Shown here piece after piece: positions 1 to 8,395 of a stretch of 62,697 bases of DNA. Numbering within the stretch: position 1 is the stretch's first letter; every line of letters begins with the position of its first letter. A model generated the notes under the pieces. That model was not told where the DNA came from. It saw only the letters and a list, made by a program, of their open reading frames with translations, and did not search any database. The DNA comes from Alphaproteobacteria bacterium (lineage in GTDB: Bacteria > Pseudomonadota > Alphaproteobacteria > UBA2966), in assembly GCA_021296255.1 (NCBI GenBank), contig JAGWAU010000015.1:1-62697 (forward strand). Direction: 5' to 3'. Made by a program: the position numbers and the translations under genes.

Positions 1-564
1 GGACGCGGGCATGTCGAACACGTTCGTGGCCATCAGGAAGTTGACGAACATGGGCTTCAGTATCTTGTACCTGAAATCTCCGGAGAATCCGCCGAAGTTG
101 AGAACCGTACTCATGCTGACGTAGTTGAACGGGTTGAGAGCATTGAGCAATCTGGATCTAGATCGATTGAGCCGGCCAAACCATTTTAGACGCCTCAAGA
201 GCTTCTGGAATTTCTCGATTTCGGGTTGCAACTGGCTCCTGATGTCGGAGTCGAAATCGTGAGCATAGACGCCGCCACGATATTTCACGCTGTAGCTGAA
301 CCTGGTATCGACTAGCTCGATACCGTGTTGCTGCATGAACAGAAGAATGTGATGGTATACTGAGGGAATGCACGCGGTGACCGAAATATCGAACGGGATC
401 GAGGTGCCATCGTTTTGCGGCATGTCGGCCGTAACGGCGTTGCCGCCGACCTGAGCCTGCGCTTCGAACAGCCGAAAATCGAATCGATCAGGGTGCTGAT
501 ACAGTGCCCAGGCCACCCCCAGCCCCGAGACCCCCGCACCGATGATGGCAACCCTTCTCGGCAT
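1..564 (-). CDS. FAD/NAD(P)-binding oxidoreductase, amine-oxidase-like (N-terminal part, cut by window edge)
   Basis: The frame reads from an ATG at 564 leftward off the window edge, giving 188 codons with no stop. The protein begins MPRRVAIIGAGVSGLG, a Rossmann GxGxxG dinucleotide-binding motif at residues 5-16, followed by an acidic strand end (FRLFEAQ) and GGNAV, as in FAD-dependent amine oxidases and the COG2907-type predicted NAD/FAD-binding proteins. A purine-rich GAAGGGGG stretch lies shortly upstream of the ATG. The substrate cannot be told because the catalytic half is outside the window. It is transcribed away from the IS66 scrap at its 5' side. Confidence is high for the flavoprotein fold and low for any specific reaction. 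Confidence 0.8.
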   Translation of the reverse strand, partial: MPRRVAIIGAGVSGLGVAWALYQHPDRFDFRLFEAQAQVGGNAVTADMPQNDGTSIPFDISVTACIPSVYHHILLFMQQHGIELVDTRFSYSVKYRGGVYAHDFDSDIRSQLQPEIEKFQKLLRRLKWFGRLNRSRSRLLNALNPFNYVSMSTVLNFGGFSGDFRYKILKPMFVNFLMATNVFDMPAS

Positions 565-644
565 CGCCGCGGCCCCCTTCACTCATGGTTCCTATTCTAC
601 CACCGGCGGCGACCTCCTCGAGCGCCATTCCCTAAAGCATATTG

Positions 645-770
645 TCGTCGGGCGCCGATACCACGGCCGGTGCCAACGCGAGCATCCGGCCGCACCCGCT
701 CATCGAGACCGCCAAGGCGAGCGGACTCGAGCCCTACGCGTTCTTCTTCGTTCTCCTCCGAGCCTTCGGC
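645..770 (+). pseudogene. IS66-family transposase C-terminal remnant
   Basis: The plus strand encodes AGANASIRPHPLIETAKASG followed by LEPYA. This matches the well-known near-C-terminal block of IS66 TnpC transposases (LIETAKxNGLEPYAYL). The surrounding frame lacks the DDE catalytic region and the usual LRHVF tail is replaced, so this is a short decayed piece. Nothing else recognisable was seen between 565 and 996. Confidence 0.6.
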
Positions 771-996
771 TTCGATGCCTTCAGGATCTCTGGTGCGCGG
801 ATCGATCAAATCCGAAAGCTGGATCTGGTCGGTCAAACCGTGTCCGAGAAGCCGTGAACGAACGACCCATGCCTATTGCGATGACCGGATTCCGCGTCGC
901 ACGCAGGTGCGAGGCGTAGGTCGAACCACACGCCCGCCGACGTGCACGGGATACGTCCTGTAGGAATGCGGGCTCGATGATCCCATATAGACCGGC

Positions 997-1695
997 ATGA
1001 CCAGGCATCGCCTTCTCTGGCTCGTCCTGATCGCGCTCGGCGTCGGCCTCGTGGTGCTCGTCGTGCATTTGGCATTGCTTGATCCCCGCAGGTCTTTGGG
1101 CACAGGCGATGGGCTTTCTCTGATCTACAACGTCACCTTGCTCGCCATCCTGGTGGCGAGCGCGCTGCTCCATCGGCGTCTCCGGCTCGGACACGTTCTG
1201 AGACATCTTGCTATCTGGCTGGCAGCCGGTGCCGTGCTCGTGCTCGGCTACAGCTACCGTCACGATGCGGCGAGCATCGCGAACCGCCTGATGGCGGAGA
1301 TCATGCCATCCCGTGGCGTCGTAGGGGATGGCGAGGTCATGTTTCGGGAACGGCGGGGCGGGCACTTTGTCATCGACGCCGAAGTCGACGGTATTTCGAT
1401 CCAGTTCCTCGTCGATACGGGTGCAAGTGACGTCACCCTGACCTCACGAGACGCGGAGCGATTGGGCTTCGACCTCGACCGCCTGAACTACGAGCGTGCC
1501 TACCGCACGGCGAACGGTTTCGTGAGGGGGGCTCCTGTCCGCCTGCACCGAATCACCATCGGGAACATCTCCGTCCCGAACGTCGGCGCGTCGGTCAGTG
1601 CAGCAGAGATGAGCCTCTCTCTGCTCGGCATGAGCTATCTTTCGCGATTGTCGAGCTTCGAGGTGGCGCACGGCACCCTGACGTTGCGCCCCTGA
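997..1695 (+). CDS. Membrane-anchored retropepsin-like aspartic protease (clan AA, TIGR02281 type)
   Basis: This 232-residue protein has three hydrophobic segments in its first 90 residues (about 7-28, 43-60 and 68-86), then a soluble domain. The single-copy aspartic protease motif is FLVDTGASDVTL, with the likely catalytic Asp140. It ends with LLGMSYLSRL, the second conserved block of the TIGR02281 clan AA family common in alphaproteobacteria. As in retropepsins, the enzyme would need to dimerise because only one DTG is present. Anchor and domain order suggest the protease faces the periplasm. The substrate is unknown and neighbours are unrelated. The ATG at 997 puts the first membrane segment at the N-terminus, as expected. 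Confidence 0.8.
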   Translation: MTRHRLLWLVLIALGVGLVVLVVHLALLDPRRSLGTGDGLSLIYNVTLLAILVASALLHRRLRLGHVLRHLAIWLAAGAVLVLGYSYRHDAASIANRLMAEIMPSRGVVGDGEVMFRERRGGHFVIDAEVDGISIQFLVDTGASDVTLTSRDAERLGFDLDRLNYERAYRTANGFVRGAPVRLHRITIGNISVPNVGASVSAAEMSLSLLGMSYLSRLSSFEVAHGTLTLRP

Positions 1696-2025
1696 CCTCG
1701 TTGTGGGGGTCGCGTATGAATTGACCGCCGCCCCCTACGCCCTCGATACCAACCTTCCAATCTCACCTCCTCCACAATTCCGCCGACAAGGTATTCGGTC
1801 CCGAAGCGGGCGAGCGCGAGGGCGACCACCATCTACCTCGGGCGAACTGTTGAAGTAATGGAAGGGAGTATGCATCAACGGAGGCTACGAAAGCTTACTT
1901 CCCGGCTGAAGCCGCTTCTCTCCGACAATGTCCTTCCTGCCCGCGCCACTCATTCAGGTAGTCGTCGGCGGCTCCCAAACCGGTGTAGCCGTACTCCTGC
2001 CGTCGTGGACCGAGGCCGAGCGGCT
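1696..2025. other. Non-coding stretch with two inverted 12-bp hairpin units
   Basis: No credible gene was found. The self-complementary unit CGGCTGAAGCCG lies at 1903-1914 and its reverse complement at 2021-2032, the latter overlapping the msrA stop codon. Each can fold into a small hairpin, and the pair could form a longer loop. A terminator role for msrA is possible, but there is no T-tract. Confidence 0.35.
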
Positions 2026-2637
2026 TCAGCCGTGACCGGGGATCCCCTCGTAGGCATGCTCGCCCCAGATTTCCTTGACCCTGTTATCGCGCCCGCAACC
2101 CCACCGGTAGTAGCGGTAGCGGATCGGGTTCTTTTCATAATAGTTCTGGTGATAGTCTTCGGCGGCGTAGAACGGCGCGGCGGCGAGGATCGGGGAGACG
2201 ATCGGTTTGCCGAGTATCCTTTCCGCCGCATTCTTGGAGGCCTCTGCAATGCCGCGCTGCTTGTCGTTCGCGACGAAGATGGCGGTTTGGTAAGACCGGC
2301 CGCGGTCGCAGAACTGGCCGCCGTCATCGGTCGGGTCGACCGAGTGCCAGAAAGCGGTGAGTAGCGCCCCGTAGCTGACCTTCGTCGGGTCGTAAGTGAT
2401 TTCGACTGCCTCGTAGTGCCCGGTGCCGCCGGCTGAGACTTGCTCGTAAGTTGGGTTTCCGGTCTTGCCGCCGGTATAGCCGGAGACCGTCGCGACTACG
2501 CCCGGCACCTTGTCGAAATCCGACTCGACGCACCAGAAACAGCCGCCGGCGAAGACCGCCTTTTCGAGTTGCTGTGCGCTTGCGGTGTGAACGCAAAATG
2601 AAAGCGCCGTGACAACCGTCAGCATGGCCCAATTCAT
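2026..2637 (-). CDS. msrA: Peptide-methionine (S)-S-oxide reductase MsrA, exported form
   Basis: The product is 203 residues. It reduces methionine-S-sulfoxide in proteins, or free, using a thiol donor. The ATG at 2637 has GGAG about ten bases upstream and begins a typical signal peptide (basic-poor but hydrophobic, ending TASA-Q near residue 21), so a periplasmic location is likely; longer upstream starts would bury the signal. The catalytic motif GGCFWC places the reactive cysteine at residue 33, and a later cysteine in RWGCGRDNR could act in recycling. The family blocks SGYTGG, GHYEAV and DYHQNYY are present. It is divergent from the bisC-like gene, with about 150 bases between the starts, and the two share a substrate class. 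Confidence 0.93.
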   Translation of the reverse strand: MNWAMLTVVTALSFCVHTASAQQLEKAVFAGGCFWCVESDFDKVPGVVATVSGYTGGKTGNPTYEQVSAGGTGHYEAVEITYDPTKVSYGALLTAFWHSVDPTDDGGQFCDRGRSYQTAIFVANDKQRGIAEASKNAAERILGKPIVSPILAAAPFYAAEDYHQNYYEKNPIRYRYYRWGCGRDNRVKEIWGEHAYEGIPGHG

Positions 2638-2788
2638 GATACATCTCCATACTGTTGTAACCCGGTCTATATAGGTACGATCGGTGTATGCGATCAGTTC
2701 CGTGACGATCACAATCGCGCGAGAGGCTTATCTCCTTCCTTCTGGTCCATCAACAATTGGCAGCACCGAATTGCCGGACTCGTCCCGG

Positions 2789-5110
2789 ATGGTACGCAAT
2801 CGAAATCTCACATTGAGCCATTGGGGCGCTTACGAGCTGGAAATCGAGGGCGGCGACGTTGCGGCTGTCCATTCTTATGAGAATGACCCCGATCCTTCGC
2901 CGATCGGGCAGTCGTTCGTGGGATCGCTCCAGCACCGAAGCAGAATCTCTCAACCTGCCGTGCGACGGGGTTGGCTCGAACGCGGGCCTCACGATCACGG
3001 GGGCGGACGTGGCAGGGAGCCGTTCGTCTCAATCGGCTGGGATAACGCACTGGACCTTGTGGCCGCCGAACTTGACCGGGTCCGGAAGGAACACGGGAAC
3101 AGTGCCATTTTCGGCGGTTCGTATGGCTGGGCGAGCGCCGGACGATTTCATCACGCACAAAGCCAGATTCACCGTTTCCTGAATGGGATTGGCGGTTACA
3201 CCTACTCCGTCGATACCTATTCGACGGCGGCGGCGCGGGTCGTCATCCCGCATGTTCTGGGCAAGGATTTCTATTACGAAGTCGCCATGTCGATGACGGC
3301 GTGGCCGGTCATTGCAGAACATACCCGCCTGGTTGTCGCCTTCGGCGGAGTCGCACTCAAGAACGCACAATGCAACGCTGCAGGCATCGTTCGTCACACC
3401 GCCCGGCATTGGCTCCAGCGTGCCCGCGACAACGATGTCGAATTCGTCAACATCAGTCCGCTGAAAGAGGACGCCGCAGACTTCCTCGACGCGGAATGGT
3501 GGCCGCTGAAGCCCAATACCGATACTGCGATGATGCTGGGTCTGGCGCACACTCTGGTCGCGGAAGATCTTTACGATCGCGGGTTCCTTTCAAGCCATTG
3601 CACGGGTTTCGATCGCTTTCTGCCGTATCTGATGGGCAAGAAAGACGGCGTGGCGAAAAATGCCGAATGGGCCTCAGCCATAACCGGAATTGATGCGAGC
3701 CGGATCCGAGCTCTCGCGCGGCGCATGGCTGATACGCGCACCATGATCATGGTGGCGCGGGCGCTCCAACGCGGAGATCACGGCGAACAACCCTATTGGA
3801 TGGGAGCGGTGCTCGCGGCAATGCTTGGTCAGATCGGCCTGCCGGGAGGGGGCGTCGGGTTCGGATATGCCGCAGAAGGGGGAAATGGCACACCTGTGCA
3901 ATTGCTGCGCGGCCCGACGCTGCCGCAGGGTGCGAACAAGATCGAAAAGTTTATCCCGGTTGCACGGATCGCGGACGCCTTGCTTCAGCCAGGTGAGGCG
4001 TATGACTACAACGGACATCGGTTGGCGTTTCCCGACATTCGACTCGTCTACTGGTGCGGCGGTAATCCATTCCACCATCATCAGGATTTGAACCGTCTGG
4101 CAGCGGCTTGGCAACGGCCGGAGACAATCGTCGTGCACGAGCCTTATTGGAATTCTCTTGCCCGTCACGCCGATATCGTCCTGCCCGCGACGACACCCCT
4201 CGAACGCAACGACATCGGGCGGGCCAACAACGACTCGCACATCGTTGCCATGCCGCAGGCCGTGCCGCCACCCGGTGAGGCTCGGAACGACTACGACATG
4301 TTCCGAGCTCTGGCCTCCCGCCTCGGCTTTGAAGAGCGCTTCACGGAAGGCCGCAGCGAAATGGAGTGGCTACGCCATCTTTACGACGCGTTCCGCCAAC
4401 AAGCCGCTCGCGATGATATCGAGCTTCCCGATTTCGAGGAGTTCTGGCACCTCAACATCCTTGAGCTTCCCCTCGAGGACAATGACCGTGTGCTGTTGGC
4501 CGACTTCCGTCAGGACCCGCAAGAATGTCCCCTGCCGACCCCTTCCGGCCGCATCGAGATATTCTCCGAAACGATTGACGGTTTCGGCTACGACGATTGT
4601 CCCGGTCATCCGGTATGGCTTGAGCCGGCAGAATGGCTTGGTTCGGAACTGACGCGAAAATTTCCACTGCATCTCTTGTCGAATCAGCCCAGGACCCGAC
4701 TGCACAGCCAGTTGGACTTCGGGTCTACCAGCACGGACTCAAAGATCAAGAACAGAGAACCACTCCTGATTCATGTCGATGACGCCCGTTCGCGAGGCAT
4801 CCTGGACGGCGACATCGTGCGGATATTCAACGACCGGGGCGCCAGCCTTGCGGGAGCGCGTCTAACTTCGGATATCAGACCCGGTGTCGTGATGCTGAGC
4901 ACCGGCGCCTGGTACGACCCGGTTATGCCTGGCGGTTTGGACCGTCACGGAAATCCCAATGTCCTGACCCTTGACAAGGGCACGTCACGCCTCGCACAGG
5001 GACCCAGTTCGAACACCACGTTGGTAGAGATCGAGAGCCTATCGGACCCTGCACCGGCGATCGAAATCTTCGACCCGCCCGAGATTCATGCACGTACCGC
5101 TGAAGATTGA
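2789..5110 (+). CDS. bisC: Molybdopterin S/N-oxide reductase, biotin/methionine sulfoxide reductase type
   Basis: This is a DMSO-reductase-family molybdoenzyme. With the ATG at 2789 it is 773 residues, close to the 777 of E. coli BisC; an upstream start would add a leader that matches nothing. There is no TAT signal, so it should be cytoplasmic. The N-terminus (LSHWGAYELEIEGG) and GGSYGWASAGRFHHA match BisC and TorA-type enzymes, and the likely molybdenum-ligand serine is Ser145 in DTYSTAAA. The C-terminal dinucleotide-binding domain is complete, with LLSNQPRTRLHSQLD and the usual final block. BisC reduces biotin sulfoxide and free methionine-S-sulfoxide. Its divergent neighbour is msrA, supporting a role in sulfoxide repair. 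Exact substrate is inferred. Confidence 0.88.
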   Translation: MVRNRNLTLSHWGAYELEIEGGDVAAVHSYENDPDPSPIGQSFVGSLQHRSRISQPAVRRGWLERGPHDHGGGRGREPFVSIGWDNALDLVAAELDRVRKEHGNSAIFGGSYGWASAGRFHHAQSQIHRFLNGIGGYTYSVDTYSTAAARVVIPHVLGKDFYYEVAMSMTAWPVIAEHTRLVVAFGGVALKNAQCNAAGIVRHTARHWLQRARDNDVEFVNISPLKEDAADFLDAEWWPLKPNTDTAMMLGLAHTLVAEDLYDRGFLSSHCTGFDRFLPYLMGKKDGVAKNAEWASAITGIDASRIRALARRMADTRTMIMVARALQRGDHGEQPYWMGAVLAAMLGQIGLPGGGVGFGYAAEGGNGTPVQLLRGPTLPQGANKIEKFIPVARIADALLQPGEAYDYNGHRLAFPDIRLVYWCGGNPFHHHQDLNRLAAAWQRPETIVVHEPYWNSLARHADIVLPATTPLERNDIGRANNDSHIVAMPQAVPPPGEARNDYDMFRALASRLGFEERFTEGRSEMEWLRHLYDAFRQQAARDDIELPDFEEFWHLNILELPLEDNDRVLLADFRQDPQECPLPTPSGRIEIFSETIDGFGYDDCPGHPVWLEPAEWLGSELTRKFPLHLLSNQPRTRLHSQLDFGSTSTDSKIKNREPLLIHVDDARSRGILDGDIVRIFNDRGASLAGARLTSDIRPGVVMLSTGAWYDPVMPGGLDRHGNPNVLTLDKGTSRLAQGPSSNTTLVEIESLSDPAPAIEIFDPPEIHARTAED

Positions 5111-5173
5111 TCTGTTCCTCGGTACCCGTTTCCTCGCCATCCCAACCTGCTTGACCGGTCTTGAGAGGTGAGC

Positions 5174-5189
5174 GGCCGTACAAACGGCC
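5174..5189. terminator. Candidate hairpin between convergent bisC and CitE-like genes
   Basis: GGCCGT and ACGGCC form a perfect 6-bp stem around a 4-base loop in the gap between two convergent genes. There is no T-tract, so intrinsic termination is only a possibility. Confidence 0.35.
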
Positions 5190-5348
5190 TCTAACGGGAT
5201 TCGATAGCCCCTACCCTTCCTCGCTGGAAAATATCAGCGATTGGGACATCCGAAGTTTCGGCGATGCGGGCGATGGTATCCATCTCGGTCCACAACAAAC
5301 GAGACCGTCGCAATCTTCGACCATATCGGTCCCCTCCTGGATAAAGCG

Positions 5349-6209
5349 TCAGGCGCTCAGCCTCTCGGAGATCGAGAGAATTCGATGCATGTCGCGCAAC
5401 ACCGGCTTTTCAATCAGCTTTCCGTCGATGACCACGAGCCCGGTATCCGCCTCCTCGAAAGCATTTATGATCCGTCTCGCGTGCGCGATCGTCGCCTCGT
5501 CCGGCGTGAACACCTCGTTCAGGATCGCAATCTGCTTCGGATGAATGGAACCCTTTCCGCTGAACCCCATGTCGCGGACAAGTTCGGCCTCACGCCGCAT
5601 CCCGTCCGAATCTTCGAGGTCGAGATAAGGCACGTCGATCGCATCCAATCCTTCCGACGCGGCGGCATGCACCACACGGGACCGGGCGTAGAGCAACGGC
5701 TCCCAAGCATTTTTGCAACGGAGCTCGGCGGCCATGTCGACGCCGCCGAAGAACAATGCGTCGATCCTCGAACTGGATCGCGCGATGTCATGCACCGCTT
5801 CCAGCGCAGCGTTGGTCTCGATGATCACGTGCAGCCGGGTACCGTGGCCTCGTTCGGTCAGCAGATCATCCAGCAAGACCACCTCGTCCGGAGTACGGAC
5901 CTTCGGAAGCATCAGCGCCGGCGGCGGAGTGGCGGCCGCCAGCACCGCCTGCACGTCCGCCAAGCCGAATGCCTCGCGCAGACAGTTGATCCGCACGATG
6001 CGCTCTACACCGTCATCTGCTTGCGGCTCGGCGAACAAAGCCATCGCATTGCGTCGCGCCGTTTCCTTGTCCTTGGGCGCGATACCGTCCTCCAGTTCGA
6101 CACAGACGATGTCGGTTCCGGACGCCAGCGCCTTCGGGAACATTTCCGGACGCAAGCCGGGCGAGAAGATAAAGCTCCGACGCGGCCGGACCGTCCGTTC
6201 CTGGGTCAT
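5349..6209 (-). CDS. HpcH/HpaI aldolase / citrate lyase beta (CitE)-like protein
   Basis: This 286-residue protein has the TIM-barrel acyl-CoA lyase motifs: an early arginine-rich strand (RRSFIFSPG), the metal-binding region VCVELEDGIAP, RINCL, FFGGVDMAAEL and KGSIHPKQI. Relatives cleave citramalyl- or malyl-CoA-type thioesters or act as malyl-CoA thioesterases; which applies here is not visible. The ATG at 6209 follows AAGGAGACATC, a strong ribosome site. Its start overlaps (ATGA) the stop of a truncated upstream frame, so it was probably the second gene of an operon whose first gene has been destroyed. Downstream it converges on bisC. Confidence 0.85.
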   Translation of the reverse strand: MTQERTVRPRRSFIFSPGLRPEMFPKALASGTDIVCVELEDGIAPKDKETARRNAMALFAEPQADDGVERIVRINCLREAFGLADVQAVLAAATPPPALMLPKVRTPDEVVLLDDLLTERGHGTRLHVIIETNAALEAVHDIARSSSRIDALFFGGVDMAAELRCKNAWEPLLYARSRVVHAAASEGLDAIDVPYLDLEDSDGMRREAELVRDMGFSGKGSIHPKQIAILNEVFTPDEATIAHARRIINAFEEADTGLVVIDGKLIEKPVLRDMHRILSISERLSA

Positions 6210-6319
6210 GATGTCTCCTTGGATCTGATGAGTACCTCGATCAGCTTTTCCGCTTCCTCGGGCTTCAGCCAGTAAACGTAATCCTCGTCCGGAAAGACGC
6301 CTAGCCTGCTCCTCCAAAA
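6206..6319 (-). pseudogene. C-terminal tail of a lost upstream gene, translationally coupled to the CitE-like gene
   Basis: An open frame of 37 codons ends TGA overlapping the CitE-like start as ATGA. It reads ...VFPDEDYVYWLKPEEAEKL... and has a stop just before it and no start codon. The even coding look and the coupling indicate the last part of a real gene, cut off near 6319 on the side of the IS256 scrap. I do not recognise its family. Confidence 0.4.
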
Positions 6320-6419
6320 TCACGAGATCTGGTCTTCCGTAAACCTGCCGCGTTTCAAGTGAAGTCCTAAGGTCGCTGGAAAATTTGGTCGGGGCGCCTC
6401 CTCGCTGAGGGTTCATCGA

Positions 6420-6445
6420 CCGGTGCCGGTTGCCGCCGGCACCGG
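6420..6445. repeat. Perfect 10-bp inverted repeat with 6-base loop
   Basis: CCGGTGCCGG and CCGGCACCGG flank TTGCCG. The hairpin sits a few bases before the ribosome site and start of the IS256-type transposase fragment. It may be an element end or a translation-attenuating stem from that element. Confidence 0.5.
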
Positions 6446-6459
6446 CAAGGAGGCGTTCC

Positions 6460-6640
6460 ATGGCGAAGAGACTACCGGCGTCGATGCATACCCGCGACTC
6501 CCTTTCCGACCTGATCGAAGGCCGCCTGTCGGCGGCGGACGGACGCGCCGAACCGGTGAAGCTGGCGCCCGACTGATCGTCGAGGAGGCGTTGGAGGCCG
6601 AGATCGGACCCTGCGCAAACGCCCGTCGCGGCAGCCTGAT
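6460..6640 (+). pseudogene. IS256-family transposase N-terminal remnant, frameshifted
   Basis: An ATG at 6460 preceded by AAGGAGG starts a 38-codon frame (MAKRLPASMHTRDSLSDLIE...) ending at TGA 6574. A second frame then continues with RLIVEEALEAEIG, which is the conserved N-terminal block of IS256 (Mutator-type) transposases. The DDE catalytic part is missing. It is a truncated and frameshifted insertion sequence. Confidence 0.65.
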
Positions 6641-6656
6641 GGGCGCAGCACGGCGT

Positions 6657-7328
6657 TCACGAGCCGCTTGCAGGTTTTGGCCCAGGTACGGCCCAGGCGG
6701 CGAAGCCGGCGAGCAGGGCCGCAAGTACCGCCCAGCCCTGCCAAGCGCCCATCGTGAAGAGCGTGAGCGCGGAGACCGCAAGCCACAGCGCCGGAACGAC
6801 GCATAAAAGGGCCGTCCACCGACTGCGCTCCGTGAGCGCAAGCAGGGCGAGCGTGGCGGCGGCGGTTGGATCGGGCGCGACCGCGAAGACCTCCCCCTCC
6901 CGCCAGGACCGCCCGTCGAGAGGCGCGAAGACCGGCCAGGCCAGAAGCGCCGCCGCCAAAAGCCCGATGCCCACCCGAGCCCCTCTTCCGCGCCTGGCGA
7001 AGGCCGGCCGGCCCGTGAGGCCCAGCGCCGCCAAAAGCGCACCCTCGGCATAGAACCCCCAGGCGAGCGTCGGCGCGGCCCAGTTGACCGTCCCGTAACG
7101 CAACGCCACGAACTGCCACCCGGCCCAGAGCCACGCCGCGCCGAGCGCGGGGCCGAGCCACCACCCGGACGGCCGCCAGCCGCGCAGCAGGCAGAGGACA
7201 AGCAGCGCGCCTGCCGCCAGCAGCAGCGGTTGGGCCGGCCAGACTGCCTCGTTTTCAAGCGCGAAGAGCCGCCAATAGACACGTGCCGAGAACGGCAGCA
7301 AGTCCTCCAGCACCCAGGACCCCGCCAT
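6657..7328 (-). CDS. DUF6064-type integral membrane protein
   Basis: This 223-residue, Trp/Ala/Leu-rich protein has about six predicted membrane helices. The N-terminal block (LPFSARVYWRLFALENEAVWPAQ) resembles DUF6064 proteins, whose biochemical role is unknown. It follows the exported aldo/keto reductase on the same strand after 58 bases, so the two may be cotranscribed. Its 3' end abuts the IS256 fragment, but the C-terminus still has a final helix and looks complete. Function cannot be proposed beyond membrane location. Confidence 0.65.
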   Translation of the reverse strand: MAGSWVLEDLLPFSARVYWRLFALENEAVWPAQPLLLAAGALLVLCLLRGWRPSGWWLGPALGAAWLWAGWQFVALRYGTVNWAAPTLAWGFYAEGALLAALGLTGRPAFARRGRGARVGIGLLAAALLAWPVFAPLDGRSWREGEVFAVAPDPTAAATLALLALTERSRWTALLCVVPALWLAVSALTLFTMGAWQGWAVLAALLAGFAAWAVPGPKPASGS

Positions 7329-7386
7329 TGCGGGCCTCTATTCCGTCCCTGTCTACCGCGAGCCTGCCGGCTCGAACGGCATGGTC

Positions 7387-8289
7387 CTACAGGTCGCGCA
7401 CATGCTCTGCCATGCGCCGGCGCATGGCCGCGTCCGGCACGGGGCCGAAAGCGGCGGATTTGTTCTCGCGCAGATGGTCCACCCGCCGGGTCGCGGGGAT
7501 GGCGGCCGTAACCGCGGGGTGCGAGAGGATAAATTTCAGAAGGAATTGCGGCCAAGTGGACACTTCAATCTCCCGCGCCCAGCCGGGTAGCGGGCGGCCC
7601 GCAAGCCGGTCCGGCAAACGACCGCGCCGGAACGGCCGGTTGCAGATGACCGCGATCCCGCGCTCCAGGGCGAGCGGCAGCAGCCGCCGTTCCGCCTCCC
7701 GGTCCACGATGTTGTAGGTGAGCTGGACGAAATCGGGCGGCCGGCGCCCCATGACCTCCTCCAGCTCGCCGTGCCGGCGTCCGTGCGAGGTGGTGACGCC
7801 GGTATAGCGCAGCCGGCCAGCCTCCTTCATGGCGGCGAGCGTGTCGAGATTCTTCTCCCAGTCCAACAGATTGTGGACCTGCAGCAGGTCGAAGCGCGGT
7901 ACGCCCCAGCGCCGGGCCGTTTCCGTGACCTGCGCGGGGCCGGCGGCGGCCCGGGTCCAGACCTTGTCGGCGGAGAACAGGCCGGGCGGACGGCCCAGCT
8001 GCTCCAACGCGTCGCCGATCACCTCCTGCGAGGAGCCGTACATGGGCGAGGAATCGACAATGCCCCCACCCGCCTCGAAGAAGGCGGCCATGACGGCCCG
8101 ACATTCGGCGCGTAGCAGAGGATCGTCGCCCACGTTGAAGGTGATCCAGCTTCCGATCCCCACCGCCGGGACTGGCTCTCCGGTCGCCGGAATGCGCTTC
8201 AAGAGCTTCACTCCGGCCGAGGTTCCGAGCGCCGACGCCGCAAGCGTCGCGCCCGCTCCAGCCAACACCGCCCGGCGTGTCACGCGCAT
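7387..8289 (-). CDS. Aldo/keto reductase with TAT-type signal peptide
   Basis: The 300-residue protein starts MRVTRRAVLAGAGATLAASALG, a twin-arginine-like signal in which the second arginine pair is TRRAVL, so export of a folded enzyme to the periplasm is likely. The AKR barrel follows: GIGSW, DSSPMYGSSQEVIG (catalytic Asp and Tyr), SADKVW (catalytic Lys) and LLQVHN (catalytic His). The reductase would use NAD(P)H, whose availability in the periplasm is unclear, a known puzzle for TAT-tagged members. Upstream is an SDR gene on the same strand 106 bases away. Downstream is the DUF6064 membrane protein, possibly in the same transcript. Confidence 0.85.
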   Translation of the reverse strand: MRVTRRAVLAGAGATLAASALGTSAGVKLLKRIPATGEPVPAVGIGSWITFNVGDDPLLRAECRAVMAAFFEAGGGIVDSSPMYGSSQEVIGDALEQLGRPPGLFSADKVWTRAAAGPAQVTETARRWGVPRFDLLQVHNLLDWEKNLDTLAAMKEAGRLRYTGVTTSHGRRHGELEEVMGRRPPDFVQLTYNIVDREAERRLLPLALERGIAVICNRPFRRGRLPDRLAGRPLPGWAREIEVSTWPQFLLKFILSHPAVTAAIPATRRVDHLRENKSAAFGPVPDAAMRRRMAEHVRDL

Positions 8290-8395
8290 GAAGAACCTCC
8301 CCTTTCAGCCTTCGGCAAGAGTAGACCGTCGTTCCGCCCGAGCGAATCGCTCGGGGTTTCCGGCTTTGAGTGATTTGAAGTATTCCTGTGAATGC

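Noticed and set aside
5241..6275. Plus-strand frame of 344 codons
   Set aside because: Antisense to the CitE-like gene, which has clear motifs.
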